Source: Poa pratensis
Taxonomy: Eukaryota; Streptophyta; Magnoliopsida; Poales; Poaceae
Assembly: GCA_947311845.1 (NCBI GenBank)
Contig: CAMZMU010000049.1
Coordinates: 7,823,812 to 7,887,811 of the forward strand
Length of the DNA stretch: 64,000 nt
Direction: 5' to 3'
A model generated the notes under the pieces. The model searched no databases, was not told the DNA's origin, and worked only from the letters and a program-made list of their open reading frames with translations. Numbering within the stretch: position 1 is the stretch's first letter; every line of letters begins with the position of its first letter. Shown here one piece after another: positions 1-12,182 of this stretch. A program made the translations under genes and the position numbers.

Positions 1-1754
1 TATGTCTTCTTACGCATTCAGAAGTTCTAGCTCCGCACCACCTTGCCACGCCACAGCTGCTTATCGTGAAACGCATAGCCACCTACTACACTCACCATTC
101 ACAAAGATATTTTACCTTCCTATGTTCCTGCTATATGAAACCACGTTGAACCTTTCTTACTCGCTTTTCTCATTCAGTTCAGCTCCTACACCCTCTTCCT
201 ACTCATCTTAACAAATTGTCCTTCCATTTTGAATCTTCCAAAGCCAACGTAAACATTATTTTCTATTTCATCTATGCTCAGCGTTTGTTTACATCTATTT
301 TACGCATACTAACCATGTTTCATATCTTCTCGATTAATGCATTCCCCTAAAATATTTCCCATCACATGTCGCTTATTTTCGCTTCCTCCTATGACAAATA
401 AATATTTCACGAAGATCACGGCAGTCAGCAAAAGAACTGTCCATGGCCAATGTAGACTCAAATTTAAATAAATTTACCAATTTCAATTAAATATTGACGT
501 CAAAATACAAACATATTTGAAGATTTCAAAACACTAAAGTTTTCAATATCCTACACAATATATCAAAAAAAACTCACAAAAAAAATGCTGTCTACTCATA
601 CCAAAATAAAAACATGTTCAAACACTTCAATTTAGCTAACATTTTGCCGAACAAAAAAAACAAAAAAATGTACAAAGAAATCACTAAGGGTGTGGCGTGA
701 CGCCACGCCAAATTCAACTAGTACAAATAACATATCAACATTTCTCAAATTCTACCGAATTCTTAGACATACCACACAAAAGTTACAACAAAAAAAATGT
801 GCGTATTTTACGGTTCAAATTTTTTAAAACTTAAGAAAATTTTAAACTTTCCACATAAACTAATGAATGTCCATTTGTGTTCAAAATTTGCTCGAATAAT
901 TTCCATAATAATTTTCCTAACTTTGCTTCCGGCTTGCTGATTCAAGTTTTCTTTTTTGTTAAATTCTCGAAAAAAAATCTAACATTGTACACTATACGAT
1001 GTCAAGAAACATATGTTTATATCTACATCACTTTGATTGGAGATAAGTTGTTCATACCATCCTATAAGTAATAGAATCACAATTCTAACTAACCTCTTGA
1101 AGCTAAACTTTTTCTTCTTCTTTTATCAAGTCATATGAAATTATGGATAAGTTGTAGTTTTTGAGACTTCATGTAAAAATAAAGTTTATTTTAACCGTCG
1201 GCTATACCATATACACCAGCTGCTTATCGTTTATTTGTCGATGTGAAATTAATATATATAACGAACAAATATATCATGCACTGAAAGCCTCATTTAAATA
1301 AGAATATAATTCAGACTAGATAATGTCGTTCTCTCAAAACTTATACTCAATTTGCAGCTACAGAAGCCACTATGGAACACATGAAGGAAGTTCCACCAGT
1401 AATTTTATTTTCTTCAACTGCTTACTGCCCCATTACTATTAAGTCTCCGTTTGGCACGTTGTTTTAAAACCAAAACAATCATGTGGAATTCAGCGAAAAA
1501 ATATATAAAAAATATCACAATTTTTTTTCCGAAGTATAAACAATCTTTAACAATAAACTTTATTTGCATTATAACAATTTCCAAGCTTGCACAATTTTCA
1601 AACGTGAACATCCCCAAATTTGAATTTCATCACACATGCATGGCATATACATTCGAATAATTCAAAAAAAAAATGCCTTCCAACACAATTTTTAAATTTC
1701 GACATTTTGAAATTTGAATTTCACCAAACACGCGCGGCATTTGCCGCGCTAAGA
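1..1754. other. AT-rich intergenic sequence, no gene recognised
   Basis: AT-rich sequence with many short homopolymer runs. The open frames are short and look random. A small palindromic segment near 689-706 (GTGGCGTGACGCCACGCCA-like) and two diverged direct repeats around 1605-1740, both containing AAATTTGAATTTCA, hint at decayed repeats. I could not assign a family. Confidence 0.5.
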
Positions 1755-2103
1755 TCCCTAGTATTGACAATGGCTCGCTTATATCCTGATGATTTTGCTA
1801 CTGAAAGCAAGATTGAAGAACTAAGTTGCCAACTTTGTTGCAAATATCCGGGATGACTCCAGATTCTCAGATTTGAAAGGTGTTGGTGATCTTTGCCAAA
1901 ACTTAGTTGAAAAAAAGAAGCATACAACCTTTCCTCTAGTGTTTCTTTTGCTGAAGCTAATTTTGGTTCTACCGGTCGCCACGGCAACAGTTGAGAGTGC
2001 ATTTTCTGCAATGAAATATATCAAGTCTGATCTACGAAATAGAATAGGCGATCTTTTTTTGAACCATTGTCTCATTACTTATGTTGAAACTGATGTATTT
2101 TAG
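1755..2103 (+). pseudogene. hAT transposase C-terminal (dimerisation) fragment
   Basis: The frame from about 1770 reads ARLYPDDFATESKIEEL. After a frame change near 1840-1870 it continues from 1873 with a conserved block containing LLLKLILVLPVATATVES, then AFSAMKYIKSDLRNRIGD and a tail around NHCLITYVE. This is the signature of the hAT-family C-terminal dimerisation domain (hATC) found in plant TTF-zinc-finger/hAT proteins, where consensus copies read ATVERAFSAM. Only about the last 110 residues remain. The DNA-binding and catalytic parts are absent, and at least one frameshift lies between the two halves, so this is a dead transposase end rather than a gene. It ends at the TAG at 2101-2103. 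No terminal inverted repeats or 8-bp duplication could be matched nearby. Family assignment is fairly sure; element borders are unknown. Confidence 0.75.
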
Positions 2104-3059
2104 TTGATTAGTACCGATGCCATCATGCATGCCTATCAAGGTTTTCATGACCGTAAGGGGCAGTTGCCATAGTTTAATTTTCTTCTTTTGGTCTTTTGGA
2201 CAATGGTTATTGCCGTGGTTATTGTAATGAAAATTACAATGTTGTTGATATGCCTATTTTCTTTCTTCATCATGGATTTGTTTGTGCGATTTTAAAGCTT
2301 GACCCCACAGGTTTTTTTTTCCTGCCTCCGCCGCTACGTAGGGTTCCACATCATGGAGAACTTCCTCTCGACTGTGCTAGAACCCTTCACGGATATGGAG
2401 ATATCTCGCCATGCAAAGCTCCAAAGGCGATGCATCCTTCATGTAATGTTTCAAAGAATGCACCAAATGAAGAATCAGTCAAATATATAGTTACAACCTG
2501 TAAAGATGATCCTGGGAGCTCAGAGGCCTCTAGTGACAAGCATGGTGATTCTAATGAAGGTATAGTGCATATCACTTGAACCACTTTGCGGTGACTTGTA
2601 TCACTGTATTTTGCATTGTTCTCTAGGTTTTTTGTGGAAATTCTCTTGTATGGAATTGTCTCTTAGAGAAAGCCACAGCTTTAACGCGACACTGCTGCTG
2701 CCGCACAGTCTTATACACTGAAAGACAGTACTGTTCTTGTTATCAATATTCCGTGTAGTTATTAACACCCTACTGATTACAATTATTTCTCATTATCTGT
2801 TCATGCCTACTGCAGAGTACACCTAATAAACTGCTAATGCAAAGTAATGTACTCATGCTAATGCAAAGTAATTATCTTGTTTGGGACTTTATCTGTTTGC
2901 CATTTGGAAGTATCTCTCGAATCCTCATCATGATTCCACACAAGACCATTTAATTAATGTTGTTTTTCTTAAAGCTCATAAGTTCTTCATGTGCAATTCG
3001 TGTACCAGATCGCAGAAAAACTCTAAAATGTTTTTATTGTTACAAGTTTTAGAGTACTT
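2104..3059. other. Intergenic, no gene recognised
   Basis: The open frames here (for example 2196-2579) match no family I know and show no domain pattern. The segment may include the 3' flank of the hAT remnant. No RNA gene or repeat border was seen. Confidence 0.4.
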
Positions 3060-5875
3060 GGTAATTTTAACAACCGTCCATCCTCCTAAATCTGACGGTG
3101 GAAAAATAGTAGCTACTGGAAACTACTGGAAAAAAACTACCTGAAACTACCTGAAAGTACCAATATTCTTTTATTTTTAATCAAAAGTAAAAGGGTATTC
3201 AGGTAAATTTGTGTCAATGAGCCCACCGTCAGCATTCTTTTCTTTCCCATCCCCAGATCGGGGCCTCCATGTACAACGCAGGCAGAGGAGGTGGGCGAGG
3301 GTTCAGGGTCGGCCCGGCCGAGGGCCCGTCGGCGGCGTGGGTGGTGCCGACCGTTGCGGCGGTCAAGGTGAAGTGGCCGCCAGCAGCAACAGCCGTCCGC
3401 GGGCGCCATCGCCGGACTTCTCCACCTCCCCGACAGCAGCTGGTCGCGGGCGACATCGACGCCCGACGTGCCGCCACTACTCGCCTTGACGCGCCGCCTC
3501 TACTCGCCTTCTTCCTCGCGCACAAGATGGAGGCCGTCCCGGTCGTCCCCACCGCCTGCCTGCACTCGAACCCCCTGTTGCGGGCGCTATCGATGCGTGA
3601 CGCGCCGCCCCTACTCGCCTTCTTCCTCGCGCCCGGTCGTCCCCCACGGCAACCCCGAAGCCACCTTCAGTAAGGGCAAGGAGAGGGCAGGCACCAGATA
3701 GCCACAGCCTCGCGGAGAGGGTATGTACAGCACATCAAACGCCCCACACTTGCACATAAATTTTCTTCTGACATCTTATTGATCTTGATGCCATTTATCT
3801 TTCTCTAGGTGAGGAGGGGGAGGATCAGTGAGAGGATGAGGCTGCTGACTTCACTTGCAATGCCGTTTCTTTCTATAAGATTGGAAGCATGTTCCAGGAA
3901 GCCCTTGCAATAGTGAAATAAGTTAGTGCTAGCTAACATTGTCAGCTGACTATTGGTATTGTCTAATTAAGTAGCTGATGCTTATATTGCAGTACACCAT
4001 TCTGGACTACTTCCAATAATTAAGGAGCTGGTGCAATTGCTCTTCCAAGGTCTTGTGAAAGCTCTCTTTGCTTCTGAGACGGTGAGCCCTGGAAGGATGG
4101 TACGCAACTCTGTTTCCCATAACATTTAAGTGTTATACTTTACTGTCCTTGTACTATTCCATGATCTATATTATTGTATAACTAACTAGGGGCAGCAGTT
4201 TATCAGACAAGCGAGAGGGGCTGGTGTACGCCAACATGTTTGACGCGATCCTGGACACGGCGCACGCGGCGGTAGACAAGGCTGGGGCGCAGGGGCTGGA
4301 GCTGGTGGTGTCGGAGACCGGGTGGCCGTCAGGCGCCACCGCGACATGACCGCGGTGTACCGCGTCGACTTCGCTGACTCCTATTGAGATCAGAGAAGTG
4401 GAACAGTATAGATTCAGTTTTACCACACACAGATCGATTGTTCATTTACCAGTTACCTTGCTACTCTAGTTTACAGCTTTACACTTTACAGCTTTGTACA
4501 GCATGCTGGTATACAGCATATAGCATGGGTAGTAGTTTGTTGCTTTAGGTATCACGAATACGTTGCATTTGATTTGTATTGATACTTATGCGTTACTAGT
4601 TTCAGTGTGCTCATTCAGTTCAATTTAACACCTCTCACGGTGTAGTTTCACAATTATCTGAACTTCCAGTTACAGCTGGCAAAGAAAGGGAATTCTGCAC
4701 TGTCAATTTGCATAATTCTGCACTTTCTGCACTCCCAGTTAACTGCACTCAAGAGCAGTTGATTTATGCTCTATTTTTTTGATTGAAAAAGGAAGTTGGA
4801 TTAGTCTTGGTGCTAGTGTAGAAGTAGCAAGTGTGGAAAATACAATTGAAAAATTATAAGTTAAGATCTCTAGCAACATACGCACACACGGCCAAAAAAT
4901 TGGCAGTGCGTTTCTGACTGAGATGAGGGTTATGATGAGAAAATATGTGTTCAGGTGGGCAGCTGTTGCACCTTGAAAAAAACATATCTTCACCTTTACA
5001 TGAAGCCGTGATACTTCTGCACTCCTATATGAACTTGGATAGAGAGGATCATTGCTGGCGATCCAGTCCCACAAATCAATACAAATATGTACTGACTGGC
5101 GATCCATTCCCACAAATAAGATTTTAAAAGGTTTCTAACATTTAAAAAAACTTCAGGCAACTTAGGAATGAACTATCCATACAAATATGTACTGACGGAC
5201 AATCCAGTCCAACAAATCAACCAAAAAAGAAGAAATTATTGCAGAATTACCCGTGATCCAAAAACAGTACGATATACGGTTCAGCTGGGCCATACAACAA
5301 CAGGAGACGGAATTACCCGTGATCCAGATGCATAAATAAAGAATATGTACGTACATAGGTCCCAAAATCAACCGACAAAGAATATATATGTCACCGTAAG
5401 CCAATGGGTCGGTGAAGGTGAATCACTGGCGTCGGATCGCGCAGGCGACTAGAACGTTGGCCGGCTGCTTGGATCCCGCGGGTAAGGACGCCCAAGTCCG
5501 GTCGAGCGACTAGACCGTGGAAGAGAAGGCCGAGGGTGAGGCGGCGGCCAGGATCCCACGGATTTGGAGGTGGCGGCGTCGCACCTGCCTCGGCCGGGTG
5601 GATCGGAGGAACTCCGATCTAGTGGGTGGCTAGGACGAGTGGATCGGAGAAACCTGCCTACGCTGCAGTCACGGGGACGAGGACGAGTAACTCTTCTACA
5701 AATGACTATAATACCCAGAGTGACTAAACTTAATATTCTGCTTGATGATTGGACGGCTGGAATAATTTAGGAGGGGAAGATTGAAATCAAACGGCTGAAA
5801 TAATTGAGGAGGGGAGCTACCTGAAACTACGGGCGATAGTTTTCCAAGCACAGTAAAAGAGCTCATTGTTCGTCA
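3060..5875. mobile_element. Possible gene-capturing DNA transposon (Pack-MULE-like), weak evidence
   Basis: Both ends carry loosely inverted, similar sequence. The left end (about 3070-3200) has CCGTCCATCCTCCTAAAT, repeated ACTACCTGAAACTACC and GGGTATTCAGG. The right end (about 5680-5845), read in reverse, has CCTCCTAAAT, AGCCGTCCAAT, GTAGTTTCAGGTAGC and GGGTATTATAG. Between them lie GC-rich, exon-like stretches (3240-3720 and 5420-5700) in AT-rich surroundings and a beta-glucanase fragment. This layout fits a Mutator-like element that captured host gene pieces. No clean 9-bp target duplication was found, so borders and class are tentative. Confidence 0.3.
4221..4349 (+). pseudogene. GH17 beta-1,3-glucanase fragment (active-site region)
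   Basis: Translation from 4221 gives [17 protein letters not shown], then [20 protein letters not shown], stopping at TGA 4347-4349. VVSETGWPS is the hallmark of plant glycoside hydrolase family 17 (glucan endo-1,3-beta-D-glucosidase), and the Glu in it is the catalytic nucleophile. The preceding NMFDAILD...AGAQGLEL matches the strand and helix before it. Only about 42 residues of a roughly 330-residue enzyme are present, without the N-terminal signal peptide, acid/base Glu or C-terminus, so it cannot be functional. It sits inside the possible gene-capturing element at 3060-5875, which would explain an isolated exon piece. Family call is sure; the capture route is inference. Confidence 0.8.
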
Positions 5876-6113
5876 AAAAGCCTTGTTATGGGTTGACCAT
5901 ATTTTGGATGTGTATGTTTGGTGCCACAAGTCCACTAGTTGCCTTCTACATTTATATATATTGAATTTTGTCTTTCTTACTTGACACTTGGAATGACAAT
6001 GCCTTTCTGTTTGTGAATAACTGGTGTCTTACAGTCCCATCAAAATTCCAGCGATTTGCTTTTAAATGCACTAATGTGTTATATAATCACAGTGTACAGA
6101 TTAAGCTGGACAA

Positions 6114-6188
6114 AATGAACCTGAGGACATTGACCCTGATGTTGCTGCTCTGATTGGTTATGGAATGTTCGGCACGTCGAAGAAGTGA
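6114..6188 (+). pseudogene. Short terminal-exon-like fragment, acidic then MFGTSKK end
   Basis: The frame reads NEPEDIDPDVAALIGYGMFGTSKK followed by TGA (6186-6188), split here only by description: an acidic run EPEDIDPD, then VAALIGYGMFG and a basic TSKK end. Similar endings (DPDMAAMMGFGGF..SKK type) occur at the C-terminus of some plant nuclear RNA-processing proteins, but I cannot name the protein with certainty. No upstream exons are visible. It is probably a captured or decayed last exon. Confidence 0.35.
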
Positions 6189-6381
6189 ATGCTGCTTCAG
6201 GTGGTGGCGTGTCCTCATTGGCATGTGGCTGCTGAAACATTGCTATGGCCTATATGGACCTGGGTTTCAGCAAGACAGGATGTTGCAAAGCAGCAGGATT
6301 GGATTCAGCCTATTTGGACTTGAATTTTTCTTGTCTGTAACCTGGTAATGCCCCGCGGAGCAGCAGAAGAATGCTCAATGT

Positions 6382-6394
6382 TGGAATGATTATT
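6382..6394. repeat. LINE-1 target-site duplication, left copy
   Basis: TGGAATGATTATT, identical to 16232-16244. The last two or three T may belong to the element's poly(A), so the duplication is 11-13 bp. Confidence 0.85.
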
Positions 6395-6500
6395 TTTTTG
6401 AAACGGGGGCAAAATCTTTGCCCCAATCTATTAATTAAGATAGGAGTTTTACAAGAAAGTAAAGTGCAGTTACAAAGACAACTACTCTCGCAGTATTATT

Positions 6501-7998
6501 TCACCCAAACGTTTCGCACCCGTGATAACCCAAAGGTAGGCCTCGCGCTTGACGTTCTCGAATATTGTTGTAGGCGGGGCATGCTTGTTGCGGAAGACGC
6601 GTGCGTTGCGTTCGTTCCAAATTTCCCAAGAGATGAGAGAGGGACGCCAAGGCCTTTCGGTTGGGTGTGGAGTTGTCCGACATCTTGCACCACCATTCCT
6701 CCAAAGTTAGGGAGGGCCAAAGTTGTAGGTCGAGGGCGTGTAGGCCTACCCAATCCTTGACGAACCCCCAAAGGCGCAAAGTGAAGCGGCAATCGACTAG
6801 GAGGTGCTTAATTGATTCCGGAGCTCTCTTGCAAAGGGGGCACAAGCCACAATTTGGCCACCCCCGCTTCTCCAAACGGTCGGCCGTCCACACCCTATTT
6901 TGAAGGGCGAGCCAAGCAAAGAATTTAACTTTCGGAGGGGCCCAAGTTCTCCACACCACACGCTTCATATCGGTAGAGGTTGCGCCCAAAAATTGTGCTT
7001 TGTAGGCCGAAGACGCCGAGTATTGCCCATTTGTCGTGAGGGTCCAAGTGATCTCATCCTCCACATCCTCCTCAAGAGCAGCGTCATTTAGGAGCACCCA
7101 AAGGTCCACAAATTGGGCTATGTGGTCAAAGGTGAGGTTCTCGTCCATCTTTATCTTTCCGATCCATGCGTTATCTTGCAAAGCTTTTTGGATGGTCCAC
7201 TTTTTAGATGTAGACGCCCCAAAGATGAGGGGGGCGAGATCCTTTGGCTTCATTCCACTTAGCCATGGGGCCTCCCAAAAAGAGGTCATTGCGCCATCCC
7301 CAACGGTGATAGAAGTGGCGGAGTAGAATAAGTCCATATCTTCCTTGGTACATGGGTTGCCCAAACCACGCCATATTTTATTTTTGTCTTTCCACTCAAG
7401 CCACGGCCATCTCAACCTAAGAGCTCTTGCAAACTTGTCGATATCGAGGATTCCGAGGCCCCCTAACTCCTTAGGCCGACACACCTTTTTCCAATTCACT
7501 TTACATTTGCTTCCGGTGGTTTTGTCCTTGCCCCCCAAAGAAAAGCCCTCTCAATTTTGTTGATGTAGGTGATGGATCCCGGCGGGACAATGAGAGGCGT
7601 CAAGTGGAAAATTGCTTGAGAAGCGAGCACCGATTTTACTAGTTCGCAACGGCCGGCCGTGGTGATGAAGTCACCATTCCATGTTGGAATTTTGCCGGCG
7701 AGCTTGTCCTCAAGATGTTGAAAGTCCACACGCTTTAGCCTCCAACCGAGAGTGGGAGGCCAAGATACCTCATTGGGAAGGTGGTGCCCAACACCGGGAG
7801 CCCCTCGAGGACGTCGTCGAGGTTGATGTTGGAGCACCGGATCGGCGCCACCAAACTCTTTTGAAAGTTCGTACAAAGGCCGGTCACCTCTCCAAAGCCG
7901 CAAGAATGTTGGATAGGTTGATGATGTCCTCTCGAATAGGGGCCACAAAAATTGCCGCATCGTCCGCGTATAAGGATGTTCTCAACATGGTACCCCTC
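6501..7998 (-). pseudogene. LINE-1 reverse transcriptase 3' half and zf-RVT region
   Basis: The minus-strand translation starts at the nested insertion with TSLYADDAAIFVAP (YADD catalytic motif, about 7950-7980), continues through the thumb-like region (GWRLKRVDFQHLEDKLAG, then ITTAGRCELVKSVLAS) and enters the 345-residue frame 7538-6501. That frame carries CRPKELGGLGILD and the zinc-binding RVT block: VVWRTWAPPKVKFFAWLA, then CGLCPLCKRAPESIKHLLVDC. Frame changes near 7500 and upstream break it. In an active L1-type LINE this protein primes reverse transcription at nicked target DNA. Here it is inactivated both by frameshifts and by the insertion at 7999. Confidence 0.85.
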
Positions 7999-9571
7999 GG
8001 ATGGCTACGTGTTGGTGAACCCCAAGAGGAAGGTTATGATGTAGACAGCAGAAGTTTTCCCTTGAATAATCTACCCAAGGTTTAATCGGACCAGTAGGAC
8101 TTGACGATCTATCGGAAGGTTGTTGATGTTGACTCCCCCTGGCGCTAGGCAGCTTGCACCAACGTGGAATCTGCACAGACACAAACCAGAACTTTACCCA
8201 ACACGAAACAGAGAGGTTGTCAATCTCTCCGGTCTTGCAGAAACAAAGAGTTAAACGTATGGTGTGGAAAACAGCAGGAAAAACAGCAAGTAACAGGAAA
8301 CAGATGATTGCAGCAGGTTGTGTAAACAGTATGAGGAAATTGGACCAGGGTCCACAGTTCACTAGTGGTGTCTCTCTCAGAACAGATAACTAGCATGTTG
8401 GGTAAACAAATTATAGCTGGGCAATTGACAAATAGAGAGGGCATAACAAAGCAATACATGCCAAGATGTCTACTATGAAATCTAGTTGGGCATTACAACA
8501 AAGTACATAGACCGTTATTCCAACCGCATCTATGCCTAAATAATCCACCTTCAAGGCAGCATCCGCATCCTATTCAGTATTAAGTTGCTAACAACAGATT
8601 ATTGCATGAAGTAAAGTGTGTAATGTAATCAATACAAGTGCCCTTGGACACTGCACCAATGTTTTATCCCTAGTAGCAACAGCACATCTACCATCTTAGA
8701 CCTTTCTGTCACTGATCCAGATATCTAGAGACTGAACCCACTATCGAGCATAAATACCCCCTCTTGGAGTCACAAGCATCTACTTGGCCAAAGCATCTAC
8801 TAGCAACGGAGAGCATGCAAGATCAAGAGCACATAGATAAACAACTTGAATAAACATGGTATCAATATTCATCGGATCCCAGCAAACACAACATCTAGCA
8901 TTACAATAAGATGATCTTGATCATGTTAGGCAGCTCACAAGATCTAAACATGGAGGCACAAGGTAGAGAGACAACCATCTAGCTACTGCTATGGACCCGT
9001 AGTCCAGGGGTGGACTACTCACGCATCACTCCGGAGGCAGGCATGGTGATGTAGAGCCCTCCGGTGATGATCTCCCCTCCGGCAGGGTGCCGGGAAGAGC
9101 TTCAGAACTCCTCCGATCTGAGATTGACGATGACGGCCGCGACGGAACTTTTCGTGGAATATGATCGACCGTAATAGGGTTTTCGCGTCGCGGAGAATAT
9201 ATAGGCGAAGAGGCGGCGTCGGTGGCCGAGGGGGCCACCACGCCATAGGGGGGCGCGGGCCCACCCTGGGCCGCGCCCTAGTGTGGCGTGGCCCCCTGGT
9301 GGGTCTGCTCCGACTCCCCTTTGGACTCCGTGATCTCCTCGTGATATTATTGACGATGTCTTTTGTTTCGTCCAATTCCGAGAATATTTCCTTAATAGAT
9401 TTTCTGAAACCAAAAACAGCAGAAAACAGGGAACTGGCACTGTGGCATCTTGTTAATAGGTTAGTCCCAGAAAATGCATAAAAATGATATAAAGTGTAAC
9501 CAAAACATGTAGCAATTGATATAATATCAGCATGGAACATCAAAAATTATAGATACGTTTGAGACGTATCA
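7999..9571 (-). repeat. 3' LTR of the element 7999-14774
   Basis: Pairs with 13201-14774. The plus-strand left end is GGATGGCTACG (TGATGGCTACG in the other copy) and the right end is GATACGTTTGAGACGTATCA, an inverted-repeat terminus. GC-rich frames on the minus strand (for example 9543-9019) are LTR sequence, repeated in the partner LTR. Confidence 0.92.
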
Positions 9572-9593
9572 AGCATCCCCAAGCTTAGTTCCT
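9572..9593 (-). other. Candidate polypurine tract
   Basis: The minus strand reads AGGAACTAAGCTTGGGGATGC immediately before the 3' LTR, the expected place for plus-strand priming. Confidence 0.55.
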
Positions 9594-12182
9594 GCTCGTC
9601 CTCGAGTAGGTAAACGATAAAAACAGATAATTTTTGAAGTGACATGCTACCAACACAATCTTTGATCAAATAACAATGTAATGCACATGATCTGAATGAA
9701 GTGATCCAAGCCAATGGTCTATAGTTTGCAAGCAAGTAAATAAAGAGTAAACATAAGTGATCACACAAGTGCAAACTTTCATGAATAACACTATAAAACA
9801 TTTAGAGATATAATAGTCTAACATAATAGTTAGTTCACAGCAGCAATAATTCTCAACATGAAAGTGTTTGTATCAACACAAAGGAAGATAATAGCTTCAG
9901 CTTTTGCTTCAACTTTCAACATGTATATCATATAGATAATGTCAATGCAAAGAATATGATCAACCAAACACAAAGTTATGTAAAAACTGTTATACTGGAG
10001 TTGACAATGATGTTTGCTTAAGTAGACAGAAAGAAGTGGGAAAACTGACTCAACATAAAAGTAAAAGAATGGCCCTTCGCAGAGGGAAGCAGGGATTAAC
10101 ATCATGTGCTAGAGCTGTAGTTCCCGAAGGCATATAGAGAGCATAAAATATTGTTTTGTAAGGTAATGGTGTATACAGGTGTCAACAAATCAAATAGCAG
10201 GTACTTGTCATCTTCCATGGCTAACTAACTTTTAGAGCGGTTCCGAGAGTTTTTAGGACTGCACTTGTAACAAGCACTTATTGGTGACACTCCTCCCAAC
10301 CATTTACTTTCCACAAACCATGGCTAACCGAATCCTCGGGTGCCCACCAACATTCACCATGGAGGAGTGTCTATTTATTTATTTATTTATAGGGTGGACT
10401 AACCAGCTCTTTAATGCAAAATAAAAGGTGGAGAAGCAGATGAAGCTGCCAATCCTTGTAAATTAATTAGCATGGAAGATGACAAATCTCACTACTACGT
10501 CCTTATGAGCTTTTCAAGTAGTGACACAAAAAGGAAATGTAACAGTTTTGAGTAGTTAGTAGATAGCACATGAAGAAATTTACTTGGAATGGTGAAAACA
10601 CCACATAATAGGTAGGTATGGTGGACACAGGTGGCATGGATTTGGCTCAAGGTTTTGGATGTACAAGAAGCATTCCCTCTTAGTACAGAGTTTAGGCTAG
10701 CAAGGTTATTATAAGCAAACATCATTATCAACTGGAATAGCAAGAGTGTACATAAAACACAAGGTTTGACGAACCATAGACTCCCACTGTCTTCCTTGTT
10801 AACACATAGCCTTCATCCAAAAATTATCTAGACTACTATGGACTTCCAATTATGCAACAGATTATTATAGCAGAAAATCCTTATAGTAGTTCTTCATTAA
10901 TAGCCATTACTTACATGATGCACAAGCTTAAACATTAATTACTTGACAGCTCAAAACAATTGGCAAGCATCAAATTACTCAAGACAACGATCTAAAAAGA
11001 TTCATGTAAGCATTTTATACCACTACCACATGCATAGCATTTTTCTGGTCCAACCAAACACCAATCAACTTATTTGACAACTCTCCAAACAGATATAAGT
11101 GAAGCAAGAGAGTACTTTCTTCAAAAGAAACTGAAAGCTCTAACAAGAGATACATGAAAAACTGAGAGCTAACAGCAATAACAGCAACTAGACAGGAATA
11201 CTCAACAAGTATAAGTGAAGCACAAGAGTATTCTAATGAAAAAGTGGAGCGTGTCTCTCTCCCAAACATGAATACTAGGATCCAACAAGTATAGCACAGC
11301 AAACAAAACAAAACAAACTGAAAACAAAAACACACTGACGCTCCAAGGAAGAGTACACTAGTATGAAGCAATAAAAATATAGCACCATTAGAGATGACCT
11401 GATAATTTGTAGATGAAGAAGGGGATGCTTGGGCATCCCCAAGCTTAGATGCTTGAGTCTTCTTGAAATATGCTGGGGAGGTAAGCCTCCCCAAGCTTAA
11501 GCTCTTCACTCTTCTTGATCATGTAATATCATTCTCCTCTATCAACACTTGAAAACTTCCTTCACACCAAAACTTAACAGCTTTTCTCATTAGCAGGTTA
11601 GTGCACTAAAAGATAATACTTCAAAGTTCTAGCAAAGACAAACTCACAAGCCAACTATTTTAAACATTAGCCACTGTTACTAGGCTCAAGTGGGCACTTT
11701 TACACGAAAAGAAACCACTTAAAAACTTGTAAAAGAGAGAATGCAAAATAAAAGACAGAATCTGTCAAACCAGAACAGTCTGTAATGACGAATTTTTTCG
11801 AGGCACTTACGATGCTCAGATGAGAACTTTTGAAATAATGAAAGTTGCGTAACATCATCAGGAACATGCACAAAAAGTTTCAGCATTTTTCGATTTTTTC
11901 TGATTTTCTACTGAATTAAACGGTGACGAACAGCAATCTGTCCCAATGCAGTCCCGAAAATAAAACCAACTTTGCATTAGTAACTCTCCTTGGCACAACA
12001 AAACAGCAAATAAAAGATACAAAGGAGTTGCTACAGAGGTAAACAAGCATCCTTGACACATGGGTTATCTCCCACAAGTGCTTTTCTTTAATGCCTTTCA
12101 GCTAGGCTTTAGGATTTTAATGATGCTCGCATAAGAATAAGAGTTGAAAAACAAAGAGAGCATCAAGAGGCAAATATCAAAA

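Noticed and set aside
2196..2579. 127-residue frame as a small gene
   Set aside because: No domain, no splice or promoter context, composition like the surrounding non-coding DNA.
9019..9543. 174-residue open frame on the minus strand as a gene
   Set aside because: It lies wholly inside the LTR and is repeated in the partner LTR (14228-14746).
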